Below the pieces are notes generated by a model that had not been told where the DNA came from, searched no databases, and saw nothing but the letters and a program-made list of their open reading frames with translations. From Pelomyxa schiedti (taxonomy: Eukaryota > Evosea > Pelobiontida > Pelomyxidae): DNA of 35,584 nucleotides. The DNA is taken from NCBI GenBank assembly GCA_020536535.1, contig JAHLWZ010000970.1, positions 1 through 35,584 on the forward strand. The letters run 5' to 3'. Of this stretch, positions 33,062-35,584 are shown one piece after another. A program made the translations under genes and the position numbers. Position 1 is the stretch's first letter, and every line of letters begins with the position of its first letter.

Positions 33062-34870
33062 CTAGGAACGAATTTGATAGTGGCCTCCTTTGGTGAACAC
33101 CCTCACACCTTTGTAGGGCTTGTATTTTTCGTGCACAGACAGGGACGATACTGCAGCCCCGCTGGCAGCGTATCCTGGAAGCGTGAACTGAACAGAGATT
33201 ATGGGATTGCCGTCTGCCCTCATTCCTGTTTGCATTGTTACGGTGCCGCTAAGGTTTGGAATTCTATCGCGTTGCATTCTCCCAATTGTCCAAACGCAAA
33301 CCTAAGTTTGGGGTGAAAATCAGTTGTACACAAAGAGAACCGGAAGGAATACCTTGGATTTTTCGTCATATGTGAAACTTCCAAAGGAAACGGCCAGTTT
33401 GGCACTGAGAACACATTTGGGAAGAGGAATTGTCACAACAACCTAACAGTTGGTGTGGGTTTACTGGAAAAGAGAAAAAGGAAAAAGGAAAAACTCACTC
33501 CTTCGGGTGGGGCTTTAGCACTGGCGATTATTGGTTTCACTCCAATCGTTATATCTATCTTTCCGCCGGTCTCTGTAAATCGGATGATTGGCCTCACCGT
33601 TATTGGTGGTTGGACTCCTCCTTTTACCCTGATGTGCATTGGGTTTAGCTTATTTCTCACGAGAAAAAAAGGTACCGGTAGGACATTAATTGGAAAGCGC
33701 CATCAGGAGGAATAAAGGAAATTTGTCTGTGCTGTTCCCAATAATTGTAGCGCACACACTGGTGCAAGCTTACATCATCCAGGAGTGCTGGGTTCTGTTG
33801 AATGTTATTAACGAACTAAACTGAAAAACTTCCAGAACCTCGAAAGTTAAAGTCAGGTCAGGCATCCCACTAAGCTTACAGTTCACATCCACACAGCCAT
33901 ACACTTCACTGGAAATAGTAGCCCCGTTTCTAAGGGAAAATGATGGTTTGATGAAAAGGACAGAAGGCCTATGCGTACACATCTATGATTGCATCCAATT
34001 CCTCAATAATATCCATGTAAATCTCGTTGTTTGCGTAATGTACACCATCCCGTCTCCATGGCATATTAGAAAGAGTTCCACCAGGAAGAACATCACTAAC
34101 AGAGGACGACCCAGCAACTGCACCTGTTACCTTAGAGGAGTATTAAGGGTTACTATATTTATTTTTTCTTTCTTAAAGAAACCTTGTCAACAATATTTGG
34201 AGGCTTCACCATTTCCTTCAGTATATTTGGCTCAGTCATGAATGGGAAACCATTATCCATCATTTCTTCCAAAACCTAGGCAATCAACAAAAAGAAGGAA
34301 AAACTAGTACATACTTGATAAACTTTCAAGAAACCATCTTTCAGTGCCATTTGGTTGAACCCGACACCAAAGTAGTCAGAAAAAATGTCAATCACCCGAT
34401 GGAGAAATTCAGTGACCAGAAGTGGAGTCACATCAGCTGTTGTGGTAGCCAGGAAAGAGATAAATCCTCCCCACTTTGGCTACAAAGACCAACTTAATAC
34501 TTTGTTTCAAGAAAAGTGGGCACCAATACCGTGTGCAGAACATTGAAAAGATAAAACCGGGGAGTAACAATTACTGGAGATACTTCCTCAGGGGAGGCAG
34601 CCTTGGAAACTAAACATAGTTACACTCGGGGGCATAAAAAAAAAAAAAAAGGAGAAAACCTTCTTCCCAGTAGTAATCACACACATTCCTATTCACCGTA
34701 CCACGATAATGTTTTTCAAACAGAACCTCCCTGGAAAGAAATCAGCGGCTGAACGCACACCAACAACCGCAGAAGAGAATAGAAGGAATGAATAAAACAA
34801 TAAAAAAAAATTGAAAAAAAAACAAAACAAAATACCCGGTGTCGTTTAGAATGAACAGGCTGTGTATCAT
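33062..34870 (-). CDS. AP3M: AP-3 adaptor complex subunit mu, 12 exons, 407 aa
   Basis: Exons: 34870-34836, 34730-34660, 34609-34530, 34479-34315, 34275-34183, 34130-33979, 33929-33839, 33794-33774, 33731-33676, 33628-33499, 33442-33353, 33301-33062; phases agree. The longin-like N-terminus starts MIHSLFILNDTGEVLFEKHY and continues to EEMMDNGFPFMTEPNILKEM. The mu-homology domain follows: GGTLSNMPWRRDGVHYANNE, LSGMPDLTL, ISFIPPDGAFQLMSYR, IPLPKCV, and the end EKYKPYKGVRVFTKGGHYQI. KPPNIV and the KPYKGV ending distinguish AP-3 from AP-1/AP-2 mu. The AP-3 complex sorts cargo to lysosome-related compartments, and mu reads tyrosine-based signals. Exon 8 is 21 nt. The intron 33675-33629 was chosen over a 20-nt alternative because it keeps SYRVKGG in phase. 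Confidence 0.95.
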
Positions 34871-35116
34871 CTTTTCGAATTTTTTACCTCTACAGAGGCT
34901 TAGATTGATGGAGAATTCGACTGTCCCTTCACTCCTGGTTGAACATGTTTGTTGTACCGTGGTCGACAATGTGCGGGATTTTGTGTGGTGTTGTGGTCCC
35001 GTTGGGATTGGGAATCACAAAGCCAGTTGCCAAGTTGATCCGGTTCTGGCAAGTTGGCCCAACGCTTCGTTTTTTTGCAGACATCACAGGTTGGTCTCAG
35101 AACAATTCAATAAACT
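34871..35116. promoter_or_regulatory. Divergent promoter region, 246 bp
   Basis: Separates the AP-3 mu gene (minus) from the gene at the window end (plus). A plus-strand frame of about 85 codons crosses it and runs into the next exon out of frame; it is judged a shadow. No motif was recognised. Confidence 0.4.
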
Positions 35117-35584
35117 ATGGCCGCTACCAGTGCTGCTGCCGTAACTGCGACAGTTACTACTACGTCAACGAGATGGGCACATCTCACGTCCGCAAGTGAT
35201 GTCACGCCTTTCAGCGACGTAGAGTGTGGTCTATTGACCGCCGCTTTTGACGCCCTTAGGTTCAACAGTGGACCTTCTACGTGTGTGGTTTTTTTTTTTC
35301 GTTTCTTTTAACCCATGTAACAAATAAGAGTCACATTGGCATCTGGGATTGTGGTGAACTTTGAAAAACAACAATGTGTCTTGACTGATGGAAAGGTGGA
35401 ACGTTTTACCGTTGGTTTGTCTCTAGTTTTCAAGGCCCTGTTTGACAGTCACATGATTTTTTTTTTATTATTTTCCAGCGGCAGGTGTTGGCCTGCCCTA
35501 CAAGCAGGAAGCAGACAACATCAGAATTTGCCCTGTCCCTCCCGACTTACACAACATTCTTGGCACTGTCACCCACACTCCAGC
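35117..35584 (+). CDS. 5' part of an unrecognised gene, possibly with a WWE-like domain (cut by window end)
   Basis: Exons: 35117-35280, 35329-35402, 35479 to the window end, phases consistent. The start MAATSAAAVTATVTTTSTRW is low in complexity. The following part (PFSDVECGLLTAAFDALRF, then TVTLASGIVVNFEKQQCVL, DGKVEPAGVGLPYKQEAD) has a layout loosely like WWE domains: Trp, an amphipathic helix, two strands and a central Gln. Those domains bind ADP-ribose units in ubiquitin ligases and PARPs. This is a weak resemblance. The remainder lies beyond the window. Confidence 0.6.

Noticed and set aside
33656-33675. A 20-nt intron in the AP-3 mu gene
   Set aside because: A 47-nt intron (33675-33629) in the same phase keeps the conserved SYRV segment and fits the size range of other introns.

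Overview
This is a piece of nuclear DNA from a gene-dense, intron-rich unicellular eukaryote. The evidence is spliced genes with GT-AG introns, histone H4, calmodulin, an AP-3 adaptor subunit and an AGC kinase. The gene families are a TmcB-type membrane cyclase, a seven-helix receptor of the Dictyostelium cAMP-receptor-like type, RasGEF/VPS9 modules and a TPR-coupled G protein. These suggest an amoebozoan-like protist, which is an inference. The standard genetic code is used: TAA, TAG and TGA all end genes. I resolved about 120 introns by hand with consistent reading phase. Most are 40-60 nt (range 33-135), many with a CTAAC-like branch site just before the acceptor, and several exons are only 17-24 nt.

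Layout, left to right. 188-2095 (-): AGC protein kinase with a myristoylation-type N-terminus. 2565-5207 (+): secreted, cysteine-rich, probably GPI-anchored surface protein. 5330-6888 (-): LpqC/PHB-depolymerase-type esterase with a large disordered insertion. 7096-8379 (+): unrecognised protein with a His-rich tail. 8492-10531 (-): aldehyde dehydrogenase in 13 exons. 10825-11262 (-): small coiled-coil protein, incompletely resolved. 11572-18242 (+): about 1,857-residue TPR / P-loop GTPase / zinc-ribbon / REM-RasGEF / VPS9 protein in 23 exons. 18407-20586 (+): unrecognised 636-residue protein. 21012-27773 (+): about 1,754-residue TmcB-like multi-membrane PAS-adenylyl cyclase in 33 exons. 27940-28773 (-): calmodulin. 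28941-30455 (-): 7TM receptor of the cAMP-receptor-like class. 30567-30995 (-): GC-rich ferredoxin with a targeting presequence. 31148-31857 (+): PITH-domain protein. 32413-32842 (+): histone H4 with an altered tail. 33062-34870 (-): AP-3 mu subunit. 35117-end (+): 5' part of an unrecognised gene.

The genes mostly concern signalling and membrane traffic. The adenylyl cyclase lies tail-to-tail with calmodulin, and the cAMP-receptor-like GPCR follows directly; whether they act together is inference. The large RasGEF-VPS9 protein would couple Ras-type and Rab5-type exchange to its own G domain. Intergenic gaps are only about 110-550 bp. No mobile element, CRISPR array or rRNA was seen, nor a convincing tRNA gene.
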